From Nematopogon swammerdamellus (taxonomy: Eukaryota; Arthropoda; Insecta; Lepidoptera; Adelidae), in contig OX336353.1 of NCBI GenBank assembly GCA_946902875.1, positions 20,287,151 through 20,351,150 on the forward strand: a stretch of DNA of 64,000 nt, in the 5' to 3' direction. This document shows, one piece after another, positions 35,880 through 46,254 of this stretch. The position numbers and the translations under genes were made by a program. Position 1 is the first letter of the stretch, and every line of letters begins with the position of its first letter. The notes below the pieces were generated by a model. The model saw only the letters and a list, made by a program, of their open reading frames with translations, made no database searches and had not been told where the DNA came from.

Positions 35880-37199
35880 GGCGTCTAGTAACGCTAAATG
35901 TGGATTTTTGAAGAAGTAGCCCGTGATAAGTAGACCAATCTAAAGGCTAAAAATTAGGTACTGCAAAATATAGAACAGTTCTTTGTCGACCGATCACACG
36001 TTTTTGGGGGTCTGGGTCCGTGCTCCACCTAGGTTCTCCACCTGGGTGGAGCATGGGATACTTACAATTTATACCATATACCATGCTCCAACTGATAATA
36101 TTATTGTACAGTCCATGACTTTATTCGCCAATTCCTTATTCGCCAACTCCTGATTTGCCTATTCCTTACTGACCTACAGCTGTATAGTACAGTACAATAC
36201 AACCAATAAAATAACAAGGTAACTTGATTATATTGTTTATTTTGAAAAGAAATTAAATTCAGATTCGGCAAATAAAAAAAAATATATACAACAATTATAA
36301 AATATATATTATATAAATAATATAGGTCAGGATTAACAAACATTAACAAACATGAAGTCACCAAAGTACCAGGGAAGCAGAAATTTAAAGGAGGTTTCCT
36401 TAATTTTATATAAGTTAATCGCTGAGAGGGAAAGAAAAAAAGGGAGATAATCCTGGCCTCTCCCTGGCCTTGGATGAATGAATATATCCTGGCACCTATT
36501 GAATACCATGAATACGCGTTTTCGAATAGGTTTCCGTATAAGTTAATCGCTATTATTATTATAATAGCGATTAACTTTTATAAAATTATGGAAACCTCCT
36601 TTAAATTTCTGCTGCCCTGGTACTTTAGAACCGTTCCCAGTTTATTATGATTTTTTTATTGACGATGAAAGAGAACGGTGAAAGGCGCATAATATTTATG
36701 TCACATGTAACATGTTAAGTATAATATTATTACCTCTCTTAGAAATCAATGTTTGATTTATAGTTTTCCCCGTGGACCCACTAAATTACACTCTTGCACA
36801 CGACTGTACTTAATGGTAGTTGGAGCATGGACATAGCATATAAAATCTAAGTATCCCATGCTCCACCCAGGTGGAGAACCTAGGTGGAGCACGGACCCAG
36901 ACCCGTTTTTGGTTGTACAATTTTATCATTTTCTGTACAAACTATACGGTAAACCAAATGTCGATTTTTTTCTTCCGCGTCAACTTTGAAGACATGATCT
37001 CAGAAACTAAAGAGAATTTGAATGGAATTTTATAGCAAAATGACGCCATTTGTTATATCTATCGATCACACGCTTTTCAAAGTTCTAATGCGAAGGATCG
37101 CAATTTATGAAAATACCACTTATGAAAAAGATGCTGCAATATGTGCATACGATCGATGCGCTACGCCGGCCGCGTCGTTGGCGTTACTTACTATGCGCC
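35880..37199. mobile_element. TTAA-flanked MITE split by hAT MITE
   Basis: The host element has TIRs GGCGTCTAGTAACGC and, at the right, GGCGTTACTTACTATGCGCC. TTAA is on both sides (35,876-35,879 and 37,200-37,203), as in piggyBac-type insertion. Without the inner hAT element it is about 415 bp and aligns with 57,109-57,463. Confidence 0.7.
36008..36904. mobile_element. 897-bp hAT-like foldback MITE
   Basis: TIRs begin GGGTCTGGGTCCGTGCTCCA and extend about 55 bp. GTTTTTGG is duplicated on both sides (36,000-36,007 and 36,905-36,912). The uninterrupted host at 57.2 kb has one GTTTTTGG, which confirms the insertion. A second, inner inverted repeat (AAAGTACCAGGG... at about 36,362 and its complement ending about 36,628) suggests a nested element. 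It is non-coding. Confidence 0.85.
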
Positions 37200-37203
37200 T
37201 TAA

Positions 37204-38790
37204 TTCTGAAGTATGGGTGTGACTCAACTCAACTCAACGCGTACCTACAATGGAATGACTTCTCTATATCGTATAGATTTATCAACGTTTCTCTAAAATT
37301 AGTTCTACGGATTAAACAAGGTTTTCTTTGCAGTTAATTTAATGCCATTATGTATGAGAGACAAGAAGAGATCATAAGGATTGTTTTATTATAGTGTATT
37401 ATAGTAACGCTAGTGTTAAGAGAAAACGGAATAGAGCTTCTTAAATGTACGTTAACAGTTAAGAGGACTGTGATCAAAATTATAAATTATTGAGAGATTA
37501 TTATTGTACATTCCCGCTCAGATTACTGTTTATCGATACAAATGTAGAGTTTGTTTAATATATGAAGGTGCATTTCACCAACTTCGGCTAAAATGTATCT
37601 GGCAGTTAGCTTCTGTCAAATTGTAGAAGAAATTTCACGTTAACCGACAAATTGTTGGAGTTTCAGTTTGAAGAGGCTTATCCGGAGGTGTTGAAAACTG
37701 CCATGAGAGGAGGGTCGAAGAAGGAGTTGTTTTGGTACATAATGTTTTATGCACGAGTCTCGTCCCTCTTGCCTTGTCGTCTTTCTAATCCCATTAAACC
37801 TTTGTAAATTAATTTTAAAAAAATACCTCTAATGCAAAGAATTCGAAAGGATAGCACTGTTGTCGCACTTCGCCCACAACTAAATCTATAATGCACACAA
37901 TCCCATCAGACCATAATCTATGCGCACAATTTGTATCAACGCGGGCTGTTCACAAGACGTGTGACAAGACGGCCGATTTCGGCACCTTCGGTTAAAATGT
38001 AGCTTACGGTTAACTCCTGTCAACTGTATGAGAGGTTTCACACTATAACGGACATATTATAAATGTATACCGAGACTTAACCATAGTTTTGAAATCAATC
38101 CAGAGATAAACATAATATTGTAATTTCTTGCCCACACATTTTTACAGAGTGTATTTCGTGCACACATATTCACAGGCTGTTTTTAATGGGCCTCGCCGCC
38201 TTAGGTTAGGGGCTATTCTGTACCTCAAACAACTATACGAGGGCGAAATGGGAAAAAAAGTCACTGGCTCCATAAATTTTTTACGTTAGGATAAAAAACA
38301 ATAATGGAGATGGTGACTATGAGTTTTTATTTCGTCTCCGTTTTTTTGTTTTTTTATAGATTTTTCAGTTTGAGGTACATAAAGGAGCGTTGCGGGTCTT
38401 CGCCGTATGTCCTTTTGAAATTCTTTGCTCTAATAGGAACGATCGTCCAGACAGCGCGCTAGTTTAAGCATCTTCAAAGACACCCAGTAAACGTTAAGAA
38501 ACTCGAAATATTACAGTTCAAATTTGTATCTTCTTTCTATTTCATCGACGATGGAAAATTCGTATTAATTTTGCATTTTTAAGGCTTATACTTTATGAAA
38601 AATTGAGAGAAGGATATTTTGTACAAAATTGGAAGAAAAAAAAATGCGATTATTATAACAAAAAAGATTCTCATTGAAGAGTTTGTGATCTCCAAAGTGT
38701 TGATTAATTATATTTGATCCTTAAACTGATCTGTTGTTTTAATTCAGCGCACTGAACCAACTAGCTACCGGTAGAGAAGTGAGCATAGGA
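37204..38790. other. spacer with MITE remnants
   Basis: Two partial copies of the GGCCGATTTC-ended MITE lie at about 37,567-37,680 and 37,972-38,110. The rest is AT-rich with no recognised exon. I searched both strands for further DRC7 exons by motif and saw none. Confidence 0.4.
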
Positions 38791-39110
38791 TGTGTTCCAG
38801 GACACCTGTAGCATCAGTGGCAATGAGCTGGCAGACGAACTCGCCAGGATATTGGATATAAGATGGCCGTATAGCAGCCTCGGATGTGTTCTCTAATCCA
38901 GCAATCCAAAAGCATATCTTCTGTATGGCACTTACCTTCTCTGAGGTGATATTGGCTCATCCGAGCATTTGCTTTGGTCCCCTTGACGCAGCCACCCATA
39001 CCGGATTACATAAAAATAAGAGACACGGTCTTCATCGGCCCTGAACTGGGAATTCCGATCTCCGATAAAGCAATCGTAGAATCGATACAGCTGGGCGAGG
39101 AAAAAAAGTA
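38791..39110 (+). mobile_element. LINE RNase H remnant split by SINE B
   Basis: Codons before 38,852 resemble the RNase H segment (PGH, then ISGNELADELAR after a frameshift). After a SINE B insertion, bases from about 39,015 read DTVFIGPELGIPISDKAI, also RNase-H-like. The SINE B piece is at 38,853-39,014 on plus and lacks its head. The LINE is decayed. Confidence 0.6.
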
Positions 39111-39886
39111 ATATCAGATGAAAATCTCAATAGGGATGCAGACGATGCAAACTATTTATTCAGTACTGGCACAATCCCAGCAGCCATCTTGCTCTCCATG
39201 GTAGGAGAACAAGATGTTTGCTGGGATTGTCCCGACAAAATCCAAAATCACAGATTACTGAACACAAAACTGTCAGCAAAGACATCTTCACATAATGGGC
39301 CTTAGTGACGACCTACCCACTATGAGCTCAATGTGGGGAGGTATAAACCAGTGCTCTCTTTCGGTCAGTGCACCATGTACCTATGCAGGCCTAAGATGGA
39401 AGAAACTGGGAAAGGACCTTAGAGAAGATAGGACTTAGAGAAATAGACTGGAAGAAAATATTGGAGTACACGGAGAAGAAGAGCCGAAGACAACCATGAG
39501 CAGGGAGTAGATGAGTAAGAGTGAATTAAGCCTAGCTTCCAAGCACTATTTTCAATAGACGAAGGTATACCTTAGGATCGACCTAATGGTTGTCAATCGA
39601 TGTCAGAAATATTTTAATATAGACCAGGCATAGCTATGCCCAAGGAGTCAATTGAACAATCATACTTCTATCTCAGTGGTCAGACACATCCAATAAAAAT
39701 AATTTATTTAACTAAAAAAGAAACTTAAAAAATTTATAATTCATTTCAACAATAACACAGTAGGTGGGCAAAATTTGATTACAATGAATAAGAAAAGATG
39801 ACCCTAATGAAACTAAAAGATGGAAACTAAATAAATGTAACGCAGGCCCACCTACTAGTGTAGTAAATGAGTGCTCAAATAAGGGG
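39111..39886. other. spacer with short hairpin
   Basis: A hairpin at about 39,168-39,232 has arms around CAATCCCAGCA. No gene is recognised. Confidence 0.35.
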
Positions 39887-40536
39887 TCTAGCTGGAAAGC
39901 TCGAAAGCAGAAAGTTTGACCTCGGAACTTTGTTCTGACTAGTTAGGAGGTAAACATACTAAAAATCCCCACCACTGGGGGGTGCGCCCTAGGGGGGGGG
40001 GGAGCACAAAGAATGTCCCATTTTTCGGTTTTTCGCATATATCTCGAAAACGATGCATCATAGGAAAAACTGTTCAATTACGGAATAAGTGGTGATAAAA
40101 TTCTCTACAACTTTCATGTATACACTTTTTACTAATTCTCAATCGTTGTCGAGATATAAGGTCCGAAAAGAGGCCGATTTTATTTGCAAATAAAAGCAAA
40201 AATCTGTTTTTGCCATACATTGCTTTTATTTGCAAATAAAATCGGCCTTTTTCGGACCTTATATCTCGACAACGATTGAGAATTGGTAAAAAGTGTATAT
40301 ATCAAAGTTGTAGAGAATTTTATCACCTCTTCCGTAATTGAACAGTTTTTCCTATGATGCACCGTTTTCGAGATATAAGCGAAAAACTGAAAAATGGGAC
40401 CTTCTTTTGTGCCCCCCCCCCCCCCCCTTCCTAGGGCGCACCCCCCAGTGGTGGGGACTTCTAGTATGTTTACCTCCTAACTAGTCAGAACAAGGTTCCG
40501 AAGTGAAACTTTCTGCTTTCGAGCTTTCCGGCTAGA
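39887..40536. mobile_element. 650-bp foldback element
   Basis: Two arms of about 310 bp are near-perfect reverse complements around a short loop near 40,208. Ends read TCTAGCTGGAAAGCTCGAAA and its diverged complement. G- and C-runs (about 39,995-40,005 and 40,414-40,430) pair with each other. No transposase and no clear target duplication were found. Confidence 0.8.
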
Positions 40537-40647
40537 ACATTCGTTTCCTGGCCTATACGCACATTATTACATATTATATGCCTGCACAATGCATACAAAA
40601 ATGTCGATCGATTTTATTGACTTATATTTTAACAACTCAGGTTATAG

Positions 40648-40974
40648 CAGTCCTGGATTTCCCATTAGGCCGTATAGGCCGCGGCCTAGGGGCTGTAAAC
40701 TTCAGGGGGGCGGCAGATTTCCGAAGGCGCTAAAGAATATTACAAGTAACACTTGCGCTTTGGTATAGTGTAAGCCATCAAGTTCGTGCGCGATTATGGA
40801 AGCAAGTCACCTTGTGGATAGAGTTTTCGATCTATGAAATGCTAAATATCATTTGAGTAAAGGTTTTAAGTCCCCATTGCGACTTAGTAATACTCCTATC
40901 TCATGTTATTTATGTTTTGCGCGGGCGGCGAAAGTCAGGTGGCCTATACTCAAGAACAGTAAAGTCCGGCACTG
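40648..40974. mobile_element. hAT-like MITE, second copy
   Basis: Same ends as 32,207-32,546 (CAGTCCTGGATTTCC and AAGTCCGGCACTG). Flanks share GTTATAG, an almost intact 8-bp duplication. It lies in DRC7 intron 2, about 41 bp past the exon 2 donor. Confidence 0.75.
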
Positions 40975-41015
40975 GTTATAGGAATGATTAGGTATAGGTA
41001 TTTAGTATTACTCAC

Positions 41016-41141
41016 CAGCAGCATAGGTTTGATCAGGGGTTCGTAGTCGAAGTAGTCAGCGACGAGGGAGGCGCAACCCCGCCAGGTGTCCATACCCTGG
41101 TGGCACAGCTTCGTGGGTCGGAGGGTCGTACACACCATTTT
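41016..41141 (-). CDS. DRC7: DRC7 coding exon 2
   Basis: Residues 141-182. The acceptor is CTGTTACAG then AAAATGGTG on minus. The donor is CTGCTG then GTGAGTAA (GT at 41,015-41,014). It encodes the conserved VCTTLRPT and GCASLVADYFDYEPL segments. Confidence 0.88.
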
Positions 41142-44100
41142 CTGTAACAGCCGTCTTGGTACCACTCTCCATCTCAAGAGTACGGAAACATTTGAAGCAC
41201 AGATTGGCCGGACAAACAAAAACACCATGGAGCCATTGTATCGTTTTTTTAATGGTACCCCAAAAATACACTCCAAGAATGTATGATACGTGTCCCAAAA
41301 CTCAACGTCAAGCGGGAACCAGGGAGTAGGCCAGTTTATGACTACCCAGGGAAAAATAAGAAAAAAAAATCGGAGTAATTTATTTTTTTAGAAAAAAATC
41401 TAACTGAAATTTTTTTTTGGTAAAACTGCAGGCATTCTGGTTTTATTTGGGATACTGATGAATAGCAGAGTTATTTAGTCTACCAATAAAAAAAAATTAA
41501 CAGTTATATTTGCAAATTTGTAGTTGTAAAACCTAAAAATGTTGTACGAGAAATTTTCAACGTTTTTCAAGAAATGCTCATATCATAAAAAACAAATGAC
41601 TCCGATTTTTTTCTGATTTTTCCCTGGGTAGTCATAAACTGGCCTATTTCCTGGTTCCCGCTTGACGTTGAGTTTTGGGACACCCTGTATATAAAATATT
41701 TTCACTTCAGTTCAAAATAACACTGGCGAGGAAAGTGCTGACTTTACACCTAAGTAGTTCCGAGAGAAAAGGAAATTCAGAAATTTAGCAAGTGCTTGTT
41801 AAGTTTTTGCGTCAAGTTATTTATACACGGTGTTGCAGTTGCCCCCGTAATATTTTTAACTGACATAAGGGGGTTATTCCATATGTGAAACTAAACAACG
41901 TCTGTGAAGAAAAAAAAAATTTGAAACAAAAAAAAATTATTTTTTCCATACAAATTTTAATTACCTATTCTCAAAATGTATGGAGAAAAAAAATTTTTTT
42001 TTCTTCAAATAAAAAAGTCGTATAACAAAAGTTGTTTTATTTCACGTACAGAATCACCCCCTTTCGGGTTTTACGGTTGGGGTTGCAACACCGTGTATAA
42101 GAACAAGTGCGAGTCGAACTCGCGCACCGAGGGTTCCGTATGGTCATGTCATGGTCAGCGCCACTCACGCCATCTATGGATTAGTTAAAATGCTTCATAC
42201 TGTTTTCGGTAGATGGCGCGCATTAGTTTCTTGTATGGGGACCCCGTGATTTTTTTACTTTTTCTTATTTTTATTATTTGTTGTTATATCGGCAATAATA
42301 CCGTAAAACCCCGTAACTTCGCCCAGGGTGCCTATCTTCGCCTGATTTCGAAAATCTTAGTTTGTAACGGTTCTATATAATCGATTTGAAGTTTGTGCTT
42401 CTCATATGAAAGTTTTATTCTTTCTGGCAACACTGATCCATCCCGTTTGTTGGTATCTTCACGGAATCCGGCCAGTTTACTTAATTGAAGTGGGCGAGTG
42501 CGCTGTCCTTTGTCGTGTTTTGCGGTTGATCGTCCTTATTACAGAATATAAACTAGAAAAGAGAAGTAGTATTTATTTCGCTTAAAAGTAAATTTGAATA
42601 TTGCAGCTTCATAAAAAAAATACGTTAAAGCCACAGATCAGAGAATTACTTAGGATTTCTGTGGTTAAAGCCCTGTCTGCTGTTATTTTCGAGAAATTAA
42701 GAAAAACAAAAAGTATGATTACTTTTTCTTGACATCGTTCATAACTTCGCCTGCCCATAGGGGTGCCACATTTAAAATTTTGTGTTTATTTATTTAAATT
42801 ATATGGGACATCAAAAGTAAATGAACAAATAGTTGGATGATTTTTATAGCCTAATCGATTCAGTTTTATAACAACAAAGTCTTCTATACAATTATATTGT
42901 AACACGTGTAAGTTGGTAAAAAAAATAAATTTCTTTCTATTCCACACTAAAAAAACTAAAACTGATGTTTTTCACAATTTATGAATGAAACAGATCTATG
43001 ATTCGGAAGATTTTTTTTATCCTGGCATGAAACTGAACCGATTAGGAAAAAAATTGAGTTTCAATTTGTTCCAGTACTTATTTTATTTTTTGACAACCCT
43101 ACCTAAAATTCACCTAATGTATGGAAACAACCTCGAATTGTGTCCTAACTTCGCCTGCCTAAAATTCCATGGAAAAATTATCTCTATTGATAAGTACGCA
43201 CGGTTTAAATCAGCATTTGAATTGAATTATGATTTTTAGGACTAACAATTTTGCCATACCTTCTTCATTCTAAAAGTAAATTGACTAGGCAAAATTAGGA
43301 ACCAATACTCTAACTTCGCCTAACTTCTTAAAACCTAAAATTTCAGTATTTTGAATGCATGCTCTGCTTTTTTTCTCTGCTAAAATTAAATATTTTGAGT
43401 TTTAAAATATTTCTTTCTTATATGAGAAGTGCAAATGTAGTTCCACTTGAAAGAAATTTAATAAAAACCTCGAAAATCGGGCGAAGTTAGGGCGAAGTTC
43501 TACGGTAACACACATTCTGTGAACATTTCAACGGGCTACCTATTGCGGTTCAAAAGATACAGCCCTCGGACAGACAGACGGCCAGACAGACAGACAGACA
43601 GGCGGCGGCGTAGGCTTAGTAATAGGGTCCCGTACGACGGATACGGAACCCTAAAAACTACCATTTAGCTGGCTAGATCCACCACATCCCATTTTGCATG
43701 GTAATCCTCTATGCAGGGACGTATATAAGGGGGGGGTTTAGGGGGTCCGGACCCCCCCCTTCGACAATCAGTTTACACTAGATATAATTAAATTTTCAAA
43801 CTTCATCCTATTAGTCCAGTCGACATGTCGAAAAAAGGTGGGTAGCTGGAAAGTATTCTGAAGTTAATGACACTTTTACACATTGTTTGGGGGTACACTA
43901 GGAATACTATCCTAAGTTTTCGACCTCAAGGATCCTGTACTAACTTGGTGGTGGGCAAAAAACTCTAAAAATTTCTGACTTTTTTCCGCTTTTCGCTTAT
44001 ATCTCTTAAACTAAGGATATTTTGTCGACCACATTGCATAAAAAAGTTGGAGAGCATTAAATTTGCTATAATTGTGTTGTTGAACCAGATTTTTAGACCC

Positions 44101-46254
44101 AATATTAACGGGATACAGCCGATCAAAGTTAGACAAAGTTTCTTAAAATGTAAAAAATAGCAGAAAAGAGAAGGTTTTGACCCTATAACCATCATTTCGA
44201 TGTTAAACTATGTTGATCACTCATCAATATCAACGTCTTGGAAAACCTAATAGTAAAACCTAATAGGAAAGTAATAATATTAAAAATATCCATCGATATG
44301 CCGATCGATTGATCGATCGTTGCGCCCATAGTCGTATCGGCGAAGAGCCTTGACGAACACCTTGAGAGGCTCTCGCTGAGTCGTTGGGTCAAGATCCAGA
44401 AGGCAGCCCTGCTCGAGACTGCGCGCATAGTCCGGAGGTTTCTCTTTGGGACCCGACCATCGGTAGCCTGGGTCCGCCCCGCTGCCAGTGGCGGAACTCC
44501 GTTTGTTTTTACATAAATTTTAGATTTTAATTTTTAGTTTATAAAAATCAGTGGCCTCGGGGTCTTTAAAAATCGCCAACATCTCCGAAAGGCTAGGGTT
44601 CTTGCTATACATCTGCATCACCTTCTTTTTTCCAGTACCAAATGGTGCTGAGGTGGTGTCACACCCACTTATCGCATGCAGGAAAAGAATATTCTGTGGA
44701 TCATACTTGAACGAGTGAGATAGTTAGTTAGGGTCATAGGTTTTCCAAGACGTTGATATTGATAAGTGATCAACATAATTAACATGGAAATGATGGTAAC
44801 AAATAGTTATAGGGCCAAAACCTTCGTTTTTCTGCTATTTTTTACATTTTAAGGAACTTTGTCTAACTTTGATCGGCTGTATCTTCGTTAATCTTTTAAT
44901 CTTGGGCCTGAAAAGCTGGTTCAACAACGAAATTTTAGAAAATTTAATGCTCCCCAAACTTGTCATGCAATGTGGTCAACAAAATATCCTTAGTTTAAGA
45001 GATATAGGCGAAAAGTCAGAAAAAAAATTGAGATTTTTGCCCAACCCCAAGTTAGCACAGAGTCTTCGAGGTCGAAAACTTAGGATAGTATTCCTAGTGT
45101 TCCCCCAAACAACCTGTAAAAGTTACTAATACGGAATACTTTCCAGGTAAAAGTACATAACTGCTGGACTATATACTATATACAATTTTTTTTTTCGAAT
45201 TCAACCTGCCTGCCACACAACTATAGAACTTTCAGTATCGGTACCCCTCTAGGCCGAAATACAGAACGACTCAACAGGAACACTAGAATCTTATTGAGTT
45301 GAGCCGATCCCTATTTCGTCAGAACACCCCCATGTGGAAGCTATAAATACGTCCCTGCCTCTATGTGAATGTCAACTATATACTGTGCGAAGTCCGATAC
45401 TTAAAAATAATAGGCCCACTGCGTCTCTCCCCGTGCATTTCGTAGGATAAAGACAAAGTGCTGTGCTAAAGCCATCAGTTAAGTTGGCCCGTCCATCCAC
45501 CGAGTAATGCCTTACCTACTTATTGCTTGATGGTCATTTTTCCCAATATTTTGCTAAACGTGGTGGTCGGTGTTGTGCGGTAATTGTTAAATCGAGTTCT
45601 ACAGTTCAAATATTGCTATACCATTATAAAATTTTAATTGAAATAAACCTAAATTTTTTTTTTTTTTTTTTTTTTTATGGAAGCTGACACAGTTGGCTAC
45701 ATCACCTACAACATCCGTGATGTCAGCCCATAACACCGGGTGAACTAGGTGCTATGTCAGTGCTTCCCTTCATTTCGCGCCGGCTACACTGAACTGGACG
45801 GAAAACACGAAATAAACTGTCGAACGAAACCCACCTGTAGGCCGCACTCGTTGGGGGCTTGTAGCAGCAAAGCCTTGTGCCAGGGTCGCTTGAAGATGAA
45901 CTGTCGTCTGAAGTTCTCCGCATAAGCCAACAGCAGCCTCTCCTTGTGGCTGTTGGTGTAGTAACTCCTCGGGAAGCAAGTCCTTGACTCAAACACTGGA
46001 TCCTCGATCTCCGGCCAACATAACTCTATCACGCCAAGTTCATATATGGCGTTCTTCAGGTTCTCCTTGGATAGGTCATCTTTCACGTCGAACACACCGA
46101 AAATACGAGGCGGAATCTCGGAAATTGTCACACTACGATCCTTTTCGGAAACATCGTCGTTAACATTTTCGCTCACTTCAATGAGTGGGTCCAACTGCTC
46201 GGTATCTGGCTTCTTGTCCAGGGCGAAGGTCTCGGAAGACTTTGTGCTCAACAT
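41016..46254 (-). CDS. DRC7: DRC7 (dynein regulatory complex subunit 7), 5' part
   Basis: DRC7 is a subunit of the nexin-dynein regulatory complex of motile cilia and sperm flagella. The Drosophila counterpart is lost boys. Two coding exons are visible on minus: 46,254-45,835 (140 codons) and 41,141-41,016 (42 codons). Both junctions are phase 0 and join as NECGLQ then KMVCTTLRPT, a conserved DRC7 junction. Conserved segments are PRSYYTNSHKERLLLAYAEN, RRQFIFKRPW and GCASLVADYFDYEPL. Family members are several hundred residues longer, so most of the protein is missing here. No exon matching the next conserved block was found in the 41 kb to the left. A giant intron, gene breakage or an assembly problem remain possible. 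Expression is expected in testis. Confidence 0.85.
41290..41683. mobile_element. TIR MITE in DRC7 intron 1
   Basis: Arms of about 75 bp begin GTGTCCCAAAACTCAACGTC and contain CCAGTTTATGACTACCCAGG. They enclose an AT-rich centre. It ends about 150 bp upstream of the exon 2 acceptor. Confidence 0.8.
41822..42099. mobile_element. TIR MITE, TATACACGGTGTTGCA ends
   Basis: Inverted ends TATACACGGTGTTGCA and TGCAACACCGTGTATA bound a 278-bp element. Its centre folds on TTTTTTCC/GGAGAAAAAA and CATACAAATTTTAATT. Confidence 0.75.
42102..43656 (+). mobile_element. RG repeat split by mariner-like MITE
   Basis: Outer halves (42,102-42,300 and 43,506-43,656) join into a continuous RG copy. At the junction the intact family reads CCATAATAACACA. 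The inner element at 42,301-43,505 is annotated separately. Confidence 0.75.
42301..43505. mobile_element. 1,205-bp TA-flanked element with AACTTCGCC motifs
   Basis: It starts CCGTAAAACCCCGTAACTTC and ends GGCGAAGTTCTACGG, with TA on each side where the host has one TA, as expected for Tc1/mariner-type insertion. AACTTCGCC or its complement occurs at both ends and at about 42,743, 43,147, 43,314 and 43,493. The interior is AT-rich and has no transposase frame. Confidence 0.8.
43714..45357. mobile_element. 1,644-bp hAT-like foldback element
   Basis: Ends CAGGGACGTATATA and TAAATACGTCCCTG are flanked by CCTCTATG on both sides (43,706-43,713 and 45,358-45,365), a perfect 8-bp duplication. Diverged long inverted arms (about 43,850-44,260 and 44,735-45,130) include CTTATATCTCTTAAACTAAG. 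A LINE end lies between them. Open frames of 76-86 codons on both strands are arm sequence, not genes. Confidence 0.85.
44330..44530 (+). mobile_element. LINE 3' fragment inside hAT element
   Basis: It matches 47,972-48,170 and 50,861-51,030. All three encode a diverged reverse-transcriptase end around QKAALLDTARIVRRFLSLGP, followed by a stop and a 3' UTR. Confidence 0.65.
45385..45590 (+). repeat. R3 repeat, degenerate
   Basis: It keeps CCCACTGCGTCTCTCCCCGT and GGTGGTCGGTGTTGTG segments and lies in DRC7 intron 1. Confidence 0.55.
45653..45811 (-). mobile_element. SINE family A 3' part next to DRC7 donor
   Basis: A T-run of about 23 bases (A-tail on minus) and the 3' body are present, truncated at GGAAAACACGAA. 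It lies 23 bp downstream of the DRC7 exon 1 donor. Confidence 0.8.
45835..46254 (-). CDS. DRC7: DRC7 coding exon 1
   Basis: Residues 1-140 start at the ATG ending at 46,254. A charged N-terminal region is followed by the conserved core from about IPPRIFGVFDVKDDL (residue 48 on). The donor is CTACAG then GTGGGTTTC on minus (GT at 45,834-45,833). The open frame runs 16 codons past the donor into intron and SINE DNA. Those codons are not protein. Confidence 0.88.
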
